Shown here in pieces: positions 51,215-63,570 of a stretch of DNA of 64,000 nt (position 1 is its first letter; the number at the start of each line of letters is the position of its first letter). Made by a program: the position numbers and the translations under genes. A model generated the notes under the pieces. It was not told the DNA's origin and did not search any database. It saw nothing but the letters and a program-made list of their open reading frames with translations. This DNA is from Diogma glabrata (taxonomy: Eukaryota > Arthropoda > Insecta > Diptera > Cylindrotomidae), in the NCBI GenBank assembly GCA_963693315.1, contig OY856186.1, forward strand, positions 71,666,128-71,730,127, in the 5' to 3' direction.

Positions 51215-51854
51215 AAAAAAACGTCTACAATTTCGCTGTTGTAACCACAACAAAGGCGTCAACGTGAAAATCTATCAAAAATAAAATTGCATAAACTAAA
51301 ATACTTTGTTCTTTGTCAAAATGAATTTCACAAATTTCAGTTTTAGAAATAACTAATTTTTACTATTAAATGAAAAATAATAATTTTTCAAATAATAACT
51401 AATTTTAAAAAATAAAAGACAAAATACAAATTATGAAAATATATAAATGAATAAACCCGAACTTTCAACATAAATTGAAAATTCAGTTGACACTCAAAGC
51501 AAAACGATTTCAACCCCAGAAACGCGAAAAACATAAAAAAATCACATTTTTCAGCTGGCGGCACTGTCACAATAACATTAAAAATTAGCCTTGCAGCCAA
51601 ATAAAAATACAATTGATGTCTGGCAATAATCATCGCCGACGATAAAATAGAAATAGAATCTAAATTTTCTCCGACGAAAAAAACTTTTTCGTTTATCGCT
51701 GTAGTTGTGTTTGAAATGTATGTATCCTGTGTATTCTAATGTTAGTAACGTCGTCGTCGGACGATTTCGCCCGTGTTGTGTTTCTAAGTGCAACACTGAA
51801 AAAAGATTTACTAAAATCCAATAAAATTGTAATTGCAATTAATAAACTACTTTT
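51215..51854. other. Intergenic, nothing assignable
   Basis: GTCGTCGTCGGACGATTTCG near 51,750 resembles GATAACGTCGGACGA near 49,106 in opposite orientation, so both may be ends of an older element split by Penelope C. Confidence 0.4.
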
Positions 51855-51928
51855 TATATTTTATTATTTTGTTTTTCCTCAATTTACCCCGTTTGATTGA
51901 ATATAATTTTTATTATTAAATCTATATA

Positions 51929-51952
51929 TTTCGGGCTAGGCCCATCTTCAGG
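51929..51952 (-). ncRNA. Hammerhead-like motif, left arm of Penelope D
   Basis: The inverted copy of 52,835-52,858: CCTGAAGATGGGC, CTA, GCCCGAAA on the minus strand. Confidence 0.4.
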
Positions 51953-52340
51953 ATTATTAATAAAAATAATAAAAAATTATATCACAATAAGAAAATAAAG
52001 TTTTTGACATAAATTATATAAACAAAAAACGATATACAATTTAACATGAGTTACTATGTTATAATTAACTTAAAAAATGGTAATCAAGTGAAAAGCTTAA
52101 AGTTACTTTAAATTTTAGAACAATCGGATTAAATTAAAATAATTATTCGAAAAATCCTTCTTATCACTTTTAAAATTACAAATTGTTTCCTCATTTTTTA
52201 TGATTTGGCACACCTCGTGTATCTGTAATTTAGTTTTATTTCTTTCCTTAGCCAAAATTTGAACATCATCGAATTTAAATTCATGTTTATTTTCTATAGA
52301 ATGTTTAGCAAGTGCAGAACAATTATTAGTAACTGAAGTG

Positions 52341-52672
52341 GTGTTGTTTATAAGGTTGATTGTAATAACTGTAACACAACATATATTGGTGAAACAATTC
52401 AAAAATTAGGTGTTCTTATGGATCAACATAAATATGATTCTAAAAAAACTTCAGTTACTAATAATTGTTCTGCACTTGCTAAACATTCTATAGAAAATAA
52501 ACATGAATTTAAATTCGATGATGTTCAAATTTTGGCTAAGGAAAGAAATAAAACTAAATTACAGATACACGAGGTGTGCCAAATCATAAAAAATGAGGAA
52601 ACAATTTGTAATTTTAAAAGTGATAAGAAGGATTTTTCGAATAATTATTTTAATTTAATCCGATTGTTCTAA
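52341..52672 (+). CDS. Penelope-like GIY-YIG endonuclease, C-terminal part
   Basis: The frame without an ATG reads VVYKVDCNNCNTTYIGETIQ (VYK-x11-YIG core), then LMDQHKYDSKK, NCSALAKHSIENKHEFKF (His and region before the acidic residue) and KTKLQIHEVCQIIKNE, ending NLIRLF and stop at 52,672. Only the nuclease portion survives. The basic residue expected after YIGET is less clear (QKLGVLM), so activity is doubtful. The C-terminal 75 codons are repeated inverted at 52,115-52,340. Confidence 0.82.
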
Positions 52673-52834
52673 AATTTAAAGTAACTTTAAGCTTTTCACT
52701 TGATTACCATTTTTTAAGTTAATTATAACATAGTAACTCATGTTAAATTGTATATCGTTTTTTGTTTATATAATTTATGTCAAAAACTTTATTTTCTTAT
52801 TGTGATATAATTTTTTATTATTTTTATTAATAAT

Positions 52835-52858
52835 CCTGAAGATGGGCCTAGCCCGAAA
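52835..52858 (+). ncRNA. Hammerhead-like motif, right arm of Penelope D
   Basis: CCTGAAGATGGGC, loop CTA, GCCCGAAA. The helix GGGC/GCCC and GAAA are kept. The first box is CTGAAGA where active ribozymes have CTGATGA, so it is probably inactive. Confidence 0.45.
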
Positions 52859-52940
52859 TATATAGATTTAATAATAAAAATTATATTCAATCAAACGGGG
52901 TAAATTGAGGAAAAACAAAATAATAAAATATAAAATTTTA

Positions 52941-53340
52941 AACCCGGCTAAACAAGTTTATAATATAAACTACTTTTTGTTGGTTCAACAAAGCATTTAT
53001 TAATAAAATCAAATCACTCGCAATATTAAGAAATTGTTTATTAAACTAACGATATTTTTTACTGAGCCAACGAAAGAAAATCAATAATCACTGTTTTTTT
53101 AATTTAACGAACAAAATTATTGAATTTTTTTCGGTGAAGTCGGTTTCGCCTATAATCTATATATTCAATAGACAAGCACTGAAATTAGCATTAAAATAAC
53201 TTAATACGCCAAATAGGAATCTAAAATTATTCACATACAACCTAGAAGAGCAGAACATCAATTAAGAGTTATTATTATTTTTTTTTTAAATAAAAAAATT
53301 TGTGTTATAGGGTTTAGGATATGTGTCACAACAACACATA
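52941..53340. other. Intergenic, nothing assignable
   Basis: No repeat or coding signal was recognised between Penelope D and the end of the Jockey/CR1-type element. Confidence 0.4.
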
Positions 53341-54235
53341 AATACCTTTTAAGACCTAGGTCCAGACCTAGATCCCACAACAACTTGCGTTCTAAGGTAT
53401 TGATGAACGCTTTCTTTAAACCTCTGTGGATTGAAGCCACCTGAGACATTGGATTCCGGCAAACTATTCCATTTGTATGCTGTTCTCACAAAGAAGTCTT
53501 TCTGCAATCTGCCAATATGACAGCGAGGGGTCTCGACCGTTTAACTGGTTGCGGTAGCCGATTGCCTAGTGGAACGGGGTAAGAATAAGTTTGAGGCATG
53601 ATGCTGCTGATTTCGTCGGAGCACTGTTGATGACGATATATGTAAAAAACAATGAGGTCAGCAACAGTGCGACGATGTTGTAGGGAATCAAGTTTTGATG
53701 TCAAAGCTCGATCACCGACAATTCGTATAGCCCGCTTTTGAACAAAGTCCAAAAGAGCCAAGATTGAAACAGAACTAGCACCACAAACTTGACAACAGTA
53801 CTCAATACAGGGACGAATATAGGACTTATAAACATGGAGCAATTGGTAAGGAGTGTGAATTTTTTGCATCTATTTAGGAGGCTGAGTTTTTTAGACGCGC
53901 TTTTTGCCATCGTCATTACATGATCGTTCCAGAGTAGGTCATTTGAAACTGTGACACCCAATAAACGAATGTTTTTACATTCACCTATTGGTTCATCACA
54001 CATACTGAATAAAATATCTTTGGGGAACTCGGTCTTTGATCTGGAAACAATCAACAGCTGTGTTTTGGTAAAGTTGAACTGAACAGATTTTGATCACCCC
54101 AATTGCATTTTACCTTTTGAAGGAAGGGGCTCGAACGACTTGTGCAGAGTATTATCATCTGCAAAACTATTTATGGGGTTGCTGGCGATTTTCAGCAATT
54201 CGTTGGAAGAAGTTGTTAACAACATCCAGGAATAA
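53341..54235 (-). pseudogene. Jockey/CR1-type RT, catalytic core to C-terminus
   Basis: Reading downstream: NPINSFADDNTLHKSF with the catalytic FADD at 54,154-54,165, a stop, SVQFNFTKTQLLIVS (template-grip region), IRLLGVTVSNDLLWNDHV, a frameshift near 53,869, then LLHVYKSYIRPCIEYCCQVC, FVQKRAIRIVGD, SLQHRRTVADLIVFYIYRH, another frameshift near 53,480 and FFVRTAYKWNSLPES, RFKESVHQYL, stop. These are the ordered thumb and C-terminal motifs of Jockey-group reverse transcriptases. Two frameshifts and at least one stop make it inactive. Confidence 0.85.
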
Positions 54236-54890
54236 CCCTCCCGGCAATCTGAATACTGGCGACTATGAAGTGGAACGTGTAGAAAACTTCAAATACCTCG
54301 GATCTGTAATAACATCGTCAAACGACATGCAAGCAGATATTAAAGCCCGTGTCTCAGCCGCATACAGAGTTTTCTACGCGTACTCAGTCGTGCAAACTAA
54401 CACTTTACAAAGCATTAATTCGACCTGTGCTTACCATTTGAAAGCAAAAGCTGGACACTGACCTCCTCCGATTGTAGAATTCTATCAACATTCGAGAGGA
54501 AAGTCATACGAACAATTTATGGTCCATGTAAAGTTGCTGAAAATCAGTATAGAATCCGAATGAATCATGAAATCAGACAGCTTCTTGGAGGCTGCGATGT
54601 AATTGGATTCATTAAATCTAACCGGATTAGATGGTTTGGTCATGTAGAAAGGGCACCATTAGATAGAATGATTAAAAAAGCGTCCCAACAACAACCAGCT
54701 GGTGTTCGTCGAAGAGGAAGACCTAGACAACGCTGGCGTGATGACATCATCCAAGACCTTCGTGATATAGGATGTCGAAACTGGGGTCAACTGATTATGG
54801 AACGAGACGATTGGAAGCTGATTGCACAGACGGCAAAATCCCTCCATGGGATGTAAACACCAGAGAGAGAGAGTGAGAGTTGAAAGAAGA
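54236..54890 (+). pseudogene. RTE-type non-LTR retrotransposon 3' fragment, best preserved
   Basis: It reads YEVERVENFKYLGSVITSSN, MQADIKARVSAAYRVFYA, a decayed stretch (ALIRPV, IYGPCKVAENQYRIRMNHEI), then an open 98-codon frame (54,560-54,856) with RIRWFGHVERAPLDRMIKK, VRRRGRPRQRWRDDIIQDLR and TAKSLHGM, stop. This is the thumb/C-terminal part of RTE-clade RT. The 3' tail is a short GAGAGAGAGTGAGAG run. It sits antisense in the Jockey/CR1-type element and replaces part of its RT. The 8.2-8.7 kb fragment is a close relative. Confidence 0.9.
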
Positions 54891-55262
54891 AAATCCATCT
54901 AAGGAGACCGAAATGTATCGGTTGGATAGAAAATTTTGAATCAGCTTCATAACACTGGAAAGAAAACCATACGCAACGAGCTTGTTGATTAAGTTGGTAT
55001 GCCAGACTCGATCGAATGCCTTGGAGATGTCTAAAGCGATAACGTATGTTTCACCACCTTTATCAAGCATGCTGTTCCAACAATGCGCTACATAGTTTAA
55101 TAGATCAGTAGTTGATCTTTTGTTTCGAAAACCGTATTGGCTGTTGGCTATTAAATGATTTGCTTCCAGAAATTTTGAAATGTGTGTATTATTATAATGC
55201 TTGCGTAGGATGTGATTGAAAAGTGATTTTTCCTTCCACAACAATTTTTCAATTTTGCTATT
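54880..55262 (-). pseudogene. Jockey/CR1-type RT, fingers and palm part
   Basis: It reads HLIANSQYGFRNKRSTTDLL, ETYVIALDISKAFDRVWH (RT motif A with the first catalytic Asp) and NFLSNRYISVSLDGFSS. The frame then runs into the RTE fragment. Its upstream limit is abrupt at about 55,262. Confidence 0.87.
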
Positions 55263-56465
55263 GCAGAAAACTTATATTTATAAGAAATTTCGAAATCGTT
55301 TACAATACGCGGAATTTTCGTGGCGCCCGATTTTTATCCGCACCTGACTGAATTTTCTCGAACAATTAAAAGTGTGAGCAAAAGTTTGTTATCGTAAGTG
55401 ATAAATCATTCAAAAAAGATTTCGCCTTAGAAATATAACAACTATGTAGGCAAACTTTTTCACCTATTAAAATTTCTTTCCATAAATCATACTAACGATT
55501 TAGCTCTACTTTTACTAATTGAGTTAATTATGTATATCAAAATCGAACTGTTAAAACATTTTGTAAGAATTAATAAAGCTACCAAATTATTCAAACTGAG
55601 AACTTTACCCACATATTTCACACATACATATGCACAACTGTATGCATATAATTCTTAGTTTTTTTTCTTCATTTATTTATGGTAATTAAAATTAATTAAA
55701 TAAAACTGTTTAATTTTTCAATTTTATTCGAAAATTAAATTTAAAAAAAAAACCTTAAATAATGATGTGGCTTTTAGTTTATTAACCACCAAAGACATTT
55801 GGATATAAGATTTTCGTTGTTGATTTCAAGTTTATTTTTATTCCTATTTTATTTGATAGTTTTAGAGTTGTTTAATTTTTAAAGTTTTGATTTACAGAGG
55901 GGATTATTTATGTATCTCATTAAGATTTAACAAAACATTAAATTTGAATTTATACAAAAAAAAATACAACGAATTATGATGGAAATAAGATTGAAGACAG
56001 GTAGCTGCTAATAAGCATACAAAGTGAATGAATATATTTTAGGATAGTTTTGGTAAAATCAAACAGCAAATGATTTTATTGGTAGTAGAAATGTCGTATA
56101 GACATGATCATTTTTAGAACATATACATATGGTTATAAGATTTATAACTAATAAAACAAACAATTTAATAGAAGATTTCGAGGACTTATTTAGTGAAACA
56201 AGTTTCTGTTGGTGAAGCTTAGCAATCTATAAATTATTTCACGCATACCACTGAGTATGTACTTATACTCTTTTTTTGTGTTAGTCACATACACATAAAT
56301 TAACGTTATACATATATTGCATACCACTGACAATATCAGTGAGATATCACTAGATAAGGCGATATCACTAGTTTATTTTGATCTTTTTTTTGTCTCTCTG
56401 ATTAAAACCCAACTTTTCTTGTGGATTTTGACCTTCTGAACACGAATATCATATTCATTTTTTTA
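55263..56465. other. AT-rich intergenic sequence, nothing assignable
   Basis: Two adjacent GATATCACTAG motifs lie near 56,345 and 56,361. No coding frame or element termini were recognised. Confidence 0.4.
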
Positions 56466-57399
56466 GGTTAGCTCTTGTTTTTGAGATATTCGCAATAAAC
56501 CAATTTTGTCGGTGAAAAAAAGGTTATTCCGGTTTTTGGGGTGCATATTTTACAAAACAAACAAATTCCATGTGTTAATGAAAGAAGTGCATAGTAAAGA
56601 TGCTAACAAACATTTTGAGCTATTTTTGTAAGCATCCATCAAGGATTCTGGCAGTTACATTCGAAAAAAGTTGAAAGAAATCAAAAATTTACGTTTTTAA
56701 AAAAATTTTCCATATTCAATGCCATAAATTTTGAACAAACAATGACTGTAAATTTAATTTCTTTAAGCTCGTGGTAAATTCAATTTCCTTTCTTTTAAGT
56801 TAAAAAACACCACAAATTTTGGTGCAGGTCGCACCAAGTTATTCAGGTTTTCCCAAAAAAGGGAAAACTAAAAATTTGGAAAAAAAATTTTTTTACTACG
56901 AATAATTTAAATTCTGCAACATAATTGACTAATATTTAAGTTGTTATACTTTCGATTTTCGAATAAAAACTGTGACCCATTTTGAGTTTTATTTATTTCA
57001 ACCGCGTTTTTATGTATTTTTTCTTTTCATTTTGTGCCGCATACTAAATAATATTTTACAAGTTCAGTCGTTCTCAAACATCAGTTGAGAATTCTTTTAA
57101 AATAGTAAAGTGTAAAGTTAAATTTATTTAAATGGTTTCTCAAGAAGTTTCAAGTGAAAAAATAGTCCAAATTCATTTTGTTTTATTTGTGGAATTTGCA
57201 TAATACATCCTGCTAAAAAATCACTCCATATATAAGAATTGCATACCTTCATTAATTTGGCATAAGACTGAATAGGGTTTACAAATTTACCGACATGTTT
57301 AATTACCGGTAATACGGTAAAAAACTTTTATAAAACGGTTAACCGGTAATTTACCGAAATAATAAACTTTGATCTAACTATCTTCAATTATTAGTTTAA

Positions 57400-58640
57400 G
57401 CAGTCTATTTATAACTTAAATTGGCGTGTAATAGTATATAATAATAAATAATAATAATTGAAGAAGAAAATTTAAAAATATTTTAAATCTTGAAATTTTT
57501 CAAGGTTTTGGTTATTAAAATATTGGCGTAAGAAACACGTTGTCTCTAAAGTATTATCATTAAAAGTTCGACCTGAGTTTAGTGCAAATCAGACTAGTTG
57601 CTCCAAATGAACGCTTGAATTCGACACTTGTTGTTCGTATACCCACACTAATTTATTAAAAGCTTTCTCTAAATATTTGCCACGAATGTTTTGTTCTTGG
57701 AAAAAGTCAATTTAACTTTTAATAATATTTGTGAATCCCTTACTACTTTTCACAAAATGTTTATTCATTTTCTCTTCATTTGTACTTTGCAGCCTTTCTT
57801 TTATTGTTAATTCTGAGTTCTGACAATCCTAGTATGGACGCAGTTGGTCGATTACTGAAAGTGCATACTTCTGAATTTGAGCTTCCGGTTTCGAATCAAT
57901 CACTTAAAGCAAAACGTTTAACTAATTCAACAATTTTTTGTATCCATGGCTTTTTTGTTTTATTAAATATTTCAGTGAATACGTTGCATACTTTAATGGC
58001 ATTTAAATTATGAAGATGGTGCAAAATATTCGAAAAATATAATTTCCCTTCTTTGATGCGTATTTAAATAAAGAGAATTCCTTTAAGTTCCTTACTTATG
58101 AATGCTTTTTGTGCACTAATTTTATCTAACATAAATGTTATTATTATATCAGAAACATAATATAGATTTACATCGTATCGACACTGTCTTTAAAGCAACT
58201 TATATTGGGGTCAGGGCCTTATGACTATTATTTAAATAATTTCACTGTCCGAAAAGTTTAAATCAAATTCAATGGCGATTAAACTTTCTAGAGTCGAGAG
58301 TAATATAGAATCAAGAATAGTTGTTTTTTTCACCACCTTACCATGTTTTCGTAGATTGTCTTTCTTTATTGGTAATTTGCGAATCATCACAACTTTTCTA
58401 AATTTTGCTATTACAAAACTTATTTCGTCATGCTGAACATGAACAACCTAAGATGGTACGGCAACTAATACTGCAAAATTTTCTTCGTCTACGAAGGGTC
58501 TGTTTCTTAAAAATATCTAATTCGCCTACATGAATATTGCTGATGCTTCTTTTATAAAATATAATTATAATTGTTAGCTGAAGGAAATAAACCCAATTAA
58601 CGATAAGCATTAATCAAAGATTCTATTTTTTTTCCTAACG
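57400..58640 (-). pseudogene. Probable hAT transposase debris
   Basis: Short minus-strand open segments (57,560-57,710; 57,800-58,015; 58,430-58,500) have protein-like composition but are separated by stops. The assignment rests mainly on location inside the hAT termini. Confidence 0.4.
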
Positions 58641-58661
58641 GCAGCATTATACTGTAATGTA

Positions 58662-59432
58662 TAGGGTCATTCCATTTTAAAGTCAACCTTCAAGCTAAAT
58701 TTTTTTTCTTCACAAAACTGTAACTGTGACCTATAATTTTTTTTTCATATATTTTACTATAAGATATGGCAACAACTGTGAAAATTCCAATATTTTTATT
58801 TTGTTTAGAATGCAATTAAGCGCATGGTTGTGAAAAAGGCTTAATATACGAATTAAAATATATCTAAAAAGAATATAGCATAGCACAAATATAATAAACC
58901 GAATTGTTTTAGACTTTTTATTTTCTGAAAGCTAAAGTTTGGAGTGTCTGAATTGGACTGCTTTGCTTTCCAAATAAATGAGGTAAGCATTCTAAATACA
59001 TGAATTCTTTTGTGTTACGTTAGTCACGTTACGTTAGTCACACATCATTTAAATCAAAAGCGTCAATTTATGAAAAACTAACAAATTTTTTAAAAAGTTA
59101 TTGGCTTTTTTAAAAAATACAATAATTACATTGAAGAAGCTTATCAATAAATTTTATGTACATTTTCAAAATCTAGAGAATTTTGGTTCATAATATAGGT
59201 GTTAATTTAATGGTATAAAAAATGTTACGTTAGTCACATTTACATTTTTATTTAAAAAATATCTAAAAAATTTAATTTAAATAAAAAAGCTTTCTGATTT
59301 AGATAAATAAACTCGATTTACATTTTAAAAAGTCAACAAGTGCTTAAAATAATCTTTACTATTTTAGTTATAAGGAAACAAAGTTGTGAATTTTGGTATA
59401 AATGTTACGTTAGTCACTTTGGAATGACCCTA
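58662..59432. mobile_element. Mariner-like MITE nested in the hAT
   Basis: TAGGGTCATTCCA and TGGAATGACCCTA form the termini, with TA on both sides (58660-58661, 59433-59434), and a TATACTGTA-type context repeats across the junction. ATGTTACGTTAGTCAC occurs near 59,013, 59,222 and 59,402 and is an internal repeat. There is no transposase frame. Confidence 0.85.
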
Positions 59433-60496
59433 TACTGTATTATCAGTCGAATCAATGTTCTATTAAGTTTGAACATTTGAACATGTTGATCAACAGCGTT
59501 AAATCAGATTGCAAACATTTATCAGATGGCAAGAACCAGATTGCAAAAGCAGTATTTGCCATGAACGAACGAATATCGTGTATCTGCGATTATTTACTTG
59601 CGGCAAACTGTTAGAATATTGAGTAGGAATAATTCACCGTATCTTTTGAGAAATTTCTTCCTTGGATTTTTTTATGTCTTAAAATTTGTTTGGTTAGGGT
59701 CCAGTTTATGCTTTTTTATTAAAAAATAATTAATTTTCTTCAGAATATTATAATTATTAATTTTTTTCAATTAAATAAGCACAAATATAAGTTTGTTTAA
59801 TTTTTACCGAAACCGGAAAAATAGAAATTGACCGTTTTTTTGATAATGTGTTTTTGGGTGATTTACCGGTAAATCGGTTAACCGGTATTGCAAACCCTAA
59901 AACTGAATGAAGATAAACCGTGAATGCCGAAAAATAGTTATGTTAACTGTAGCTTAACACATTCAAGATGGTACAATACAAAAAATGTTCAGTTAACGTT
60001 TTATCGTTGTGTTACGTCCAGGTTTTAACAGCTCATATATTAAATCAAATTAAATTATTCTTAGTAAAAAACTTTTTTTTCCAAATTTTGAGTTTTGACT
60101 TTTTTTGGAAAACCTGAATAACTTGGTGCAACCTGCACCAAAATTCGTGATTTTTAACTTAAAAGGAAGGATATTGAATTAACTGTAGGCTCCAAGAAAT
60201 TAGAAAAATTTACAATCATTGTTTGTTCAAAATTTATGGCGTTGAATATAGAAAAATTTTAAAAAACCTAAATTTTTGATTTTTTTTCAACTTTTTTCGA
60301 GTATAACTTCCAGAATTCTTGATGAATTTTTTCATAAAGAAGCTAAAATATTTGTTAGTATCTTTACTATACACTTGTTTCATTAATATATTAAATTTGT
60401 TTGTTTTGTAAGATATGCGATCCAAATAGTGGAATAACCTTTTTGTTCACCGAAAAAATTGTTCTTTCGCGAATATCTCAAAAACAAGAGCTAACC

Positions 60497-62440
60497 AAAA
60501 AAAGTCAGACAAGTGCGAATAAAATTCGCTCGTCAAGGGTTGTGAATGTAAAAGAACACAATATCAAAAATTATTGACAAAAAGTTGTGCTGCAATGTCC
60601 TTATATTTACAGACCATAGACGCATAACAAAATAAATGTTAAATTGTAAATGTCAATAGTAAATTACAATCAAATCTACATTGATCAAAAATGGCAAACA
60701 AATGTTAATTTGGGTTAAATCTTTTCCATAGATGTTTTTGGTAACTTAAGAAAGATTCAATTACACCAGTTTGTAAATGGATTAAATTTGATTATTTTTT
60801 CGGTCAATCAAGTGTTGAAATTTAGGGGGGTGGAAAGGCTACATACTAAAAATATTTTTTTTTCAATAACACATAAACTGTGAATTGCAAAATTCTAAAA
60901 AAAATTGCTATATTTCTTAAATTAAATGCTCTTTCATAAGACACCCCACTCAATTGGGTCAAAAATGGTTTTTTTACCCTCCCCACACCCATCCCATAAA
61001 CACACAGAAATATAATTATTTGAGTCTTCGCTATGATTTTCATTCAAAATTTACCAATATTCCTATCTCTGTGAATATTTTCAAATTTTTCTGTCAATCA
61101 TCGTCGAAACGTAGGGGGCAGAACGATCTGAATTTTGCACTTTCTTGTCCATAACTCAAAAACTGTGCCCCCAAAAACTCCAAAACAAACGGCAATTATT
61201 TTTAAATTAAGCGCTCTTTCAAATGACACCCCATTCGCTTGGATCAAAAAAGGTTTTTTTTACCCTCTCTACCCCCGTCCCTAAACACACAGAAATATAA
61301 TTATTTGAGACTTCGTTATAATTTTCATACAAAATTTACCGAATTTCCTAAGTCCATGAATTTTTACAAATTTTTCTGTCAATGAGTGCCGAAACTTATG
61401 GGAAGAACGGTCTGAATTTTGCACTTTTTTGGCAATAACTCAAAAACTAGGTACCGCAAAATTCTAAAAAAAATTGCAACGAATTTTAAATTAGGTGTTC
61501 TTTCAAATGACACCCCACTGGTTTGGGTCAAAAAAGGTTTTTTTTAACCCCCTCTATCCCGGTTCTCTAAAAACTCAGAAATATAATTATTGGAGACTTT
61601 GCTATAGTTTTCATACAAAATTTACCAAATTTCCTAACTCTGTGAATTTTCACAAATTTTTCTGTCAATCAGTGTCGAAACGTATGGGGGAGGGGGAGAA
61701 AGATCTGAATTTTGCACTTTTTTGAATATAACTCCAAACTGAGTATCGCAAAATTCTAAAATAAATTGCAACGAATTTTAAATTAGTTGCTCTTTCAAAT
61801 GACACTCCACTCGCTTGGGTCAAAAAAGGTTTTTTTTAACCCCTCTACCCCGGTCCTCTGAACACACAGAAATATAATTATTGGAGACTTCGCTATAGTT
61901 TTCGTACAAAATTTAGCAAATTTCCAACTTCTGAGAATTTTTACAAATTTTTCTGTCAATCAGTGTCGAAACGTAGGGTGGGGACGGTCTAAATTTTGCA
62001 CTTTTTTGACAATAATTTAAAAACTGGGCACCGGCAAAATTCTAAAAAAATTGCAACGAATTGTAAATTAGGTGCTCTTTCAAATGATACCCCACTCGCT
62101 TGGGTCAAAAAAGGTTTTTTTTACCCTCTTTACCCCGGTCCCCTAAACACACAGAAATGTAATTATTTGAGACTTCGCTACAGTTTTCATACAAAATTTA
62201 CCAAATTTCCTTTTCCAAACTCTGTGAATTTTTACAAATTATTCTGTCAATCAGTGTCTAAACGTAGGGTGGGGTGGGGGGGGGGGGGGAGCGGTCCGAA
62301 AGTCGCACTCTTTTGAATATAACTCAAAAACTGTGCATCGCAAAATTCTTGCTTTGTTTTCTAAATTAAGTGCTCTTGCAAATGACACCCTACTTGACCA
62401 CATTTTAAATAGTGTTTTCACCCCTTCTCATTTCCACCCA
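60497..62440 (-). repeat. ~285-bp tandem repeat array, right copy
   Basis: Five to six units are marked by CACACAGAAATATAATTATT near 61,001, 61,286, 61,570, 61,861 and 62,149 (spacing 283-291 bp). Each also has TTTCTGTCAATCAGTG, TTGCACTTTTTTG and CTCTTTCAAATGACACCCCA. It is the inverse of 5930-6720. The flank 60,510-60,840 matches 6660-7165 inverted. Confidence 0.9.
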
Positions 62441-62840
62441 AAAATGTGGTGGGTCCCAAATGCAGGCTGTTGGGACACACCACATTTCCAAAAAAGATAT
62501 CTCTTCCAACCTGCCCATTAAAGTCACCAAGAACCATAATGAAGTCACGTGTTGGTGTTTGTTTCATAACCTCTTCCAGTGCTATGTAGAAATTATCCTT
62601 CTCGTCGACGGTCTTAGCTTCAGTAGGTGCATGCACGGCAAATAATAAGAAAAATATTGTTATATGTACCGCGTACACGTAGGTTGTAGATCCTCTCACT
62701 GACCGGTATGAGTTTCATCACGGTTTATTGTATGCGTCTTGTAGAGCAATAATATCCATCCTATACCACTGAGCCTCTGTTTCTAGACTTATAAGAGAGT
62801 CGGGAGCGCCCAGGTTGCACACGTTTCACGTTCTGATTCA
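62441..62840 (-). pseudogene. RTE-type endonuclease domain fragment
   Basis: Minus-strand pieces read LGAPDSLISLETEAQWYRMD with IIALQD (start of the apurinic-like endonuclease with the N/E motif region), then after frame changes FAVHAPTEAK, EKDNFYIALEEVM, TRDFIMVLGDFNGQVGRD (the GDFNA-type catalytic motif). This is the N-terminal nuclease of RTE-clade elements, which nicks DNA to start target-primed reverse transcription. At least one frameshift lies near 62,700. No RT follows, and it is not contiguous with the other RTE fragments. Confidence 0.85.
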
Positions 62841-63570
62841 GTAGTCTGGTCCTTTTGCACGTCCAGGTAAAATTCTATTTTTAAATCCGGTCTGTTATTC
62901 TCTTTCTGATTTCCAAATCAGGCCCAACCCAAATTTTCGTGAATGGGTTCATTCTGCATATTAAGGTCACCAAAAACAACCTTTTTACATGTTTACATAG
63001 CGAGCCGCTTGATTCAAGACAGACGCCCGCTCTAAGCTGCCCCTGACATGGAAAACAGACGCTTGAGTCGCATTGGTTGTAAGGCGCCAATTCGCCATGA
63101 TGTAGCGTCATTGACTAAGCAGTTTTTACTCTGCTTGTCTCCAATACACCAACCTAATTCTGTCAGCATTACCCAGGCAGGACGGCGTGGATGTCGAATT
63201 TCGGATTTCGCTACCCTATGGTACTTAACTTTCCATATTTATATGATGCGAATTGGATGTCAAAGCCGCCTATTATAGCAAAATATTTATTCTTGGCAGT
63301 TGGCATTGACCATAACCTCATAACCATTAGTTCATCCAGAAGAGCAATATGAAGACTTTAATGTGATGCTATGGAAGTCAATTGAAATTGTCTTGAGAAA
63401 AAATCTTTCTAAAATTGCAATCAGAAGTCTACAATATCGGTAATAAAGCATTCCAACGACACCTCTTCAAAATTTGCAACATTTCCTGATTCGGGTGATT
63501 ATTTTTTCAACTGATTCAACAATGTCTACTCGGAAAACAGTGTCTCACTTTGACCGACTATCGGCTAATG
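62841..63570. other. Intergenic, nothing assignable
   Basis: Less AT-rich than average. Open frames of 76 codons on both strands carry no motif. It may contain the upstream part of the RTE element. Confidence 0.4.

Larger units (their letters stand above)
51855..52940 (+). mobile_element. Penelope-like retroelement D, head-to-head palindrome
   Basis: Left arm 51,855-52,340 and right arm 52,447-52,935 are near-perfect complements of each other (for example CAAACGGGGTAAATTGAGG at the outer ends), separated by a ~105-bp single-copy spacer. The right arm plus spacer is the direct element; the left arm is an inverted copy of its last ~490 bp. Identical peptides are therefore readable on both strands. 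Confidence 0.9.
53341..55262 (-). mobile_element. Jockey/CR1-type non-LTR retrotransposon, invaded by an RTE fragment
   Basis: Minus-strand RT segments lie on both sides of a plus-strand RTE fragment (54,236-54,890). The 5' portion, including the endonuclease, is absent beyond 55,262. The junction removed the RT stretch between the SLDGFSS and NPINSFADD blocks. Confidence 0.85.
57273..59899 (-). mobile_element. hAT element with decayed transposase
   Basis: The ends TAGGGTTTACAAA and TTGCAAACCCTA. Flanks AGACTGAA and AAACTGAA are an 8-bp duplication with one mismatch. Both ends carry ACCGGTAA-type palindromic motifs (GTTAACCGGTAA near 57,340, TTACCGGTAAATCGGTTAACC near 59,860, read in parts). 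The interior has minus-strand pieces such as GKYLEKAFNKLVWVYEQQ and LNAIKVCNVFTEIF that look like hAT transposase debris. It also contains a younger MITE. Confidence 0.8.
56466..60496. mobile_element. Long inverted-repeat unit (~395-bp arms) enclosing a hAT
   Basis: 56,466-56,860 is complementary to 60,101-60,496 (GGTTAGCTCTTGTTTTTGAG, ATTTTGAACAAACAATGA, TTGGTGCAGGTCGCACC, ATTCAGGTTTTCC), with perhaps 15% divergence. Between the arms lies the 57,273-59,899 hAT. The right arm is directly followed by the ~285-bp repeat family. Confidence 0.8.

Noticed and set aside
52115..52402. Minus-strand gene encoding the same peptide as 52,418-52,672
   Set aside because: It is the inverted arm of Penelope element D; the frame starts in the spacer and lacks the GIY-YIG core.
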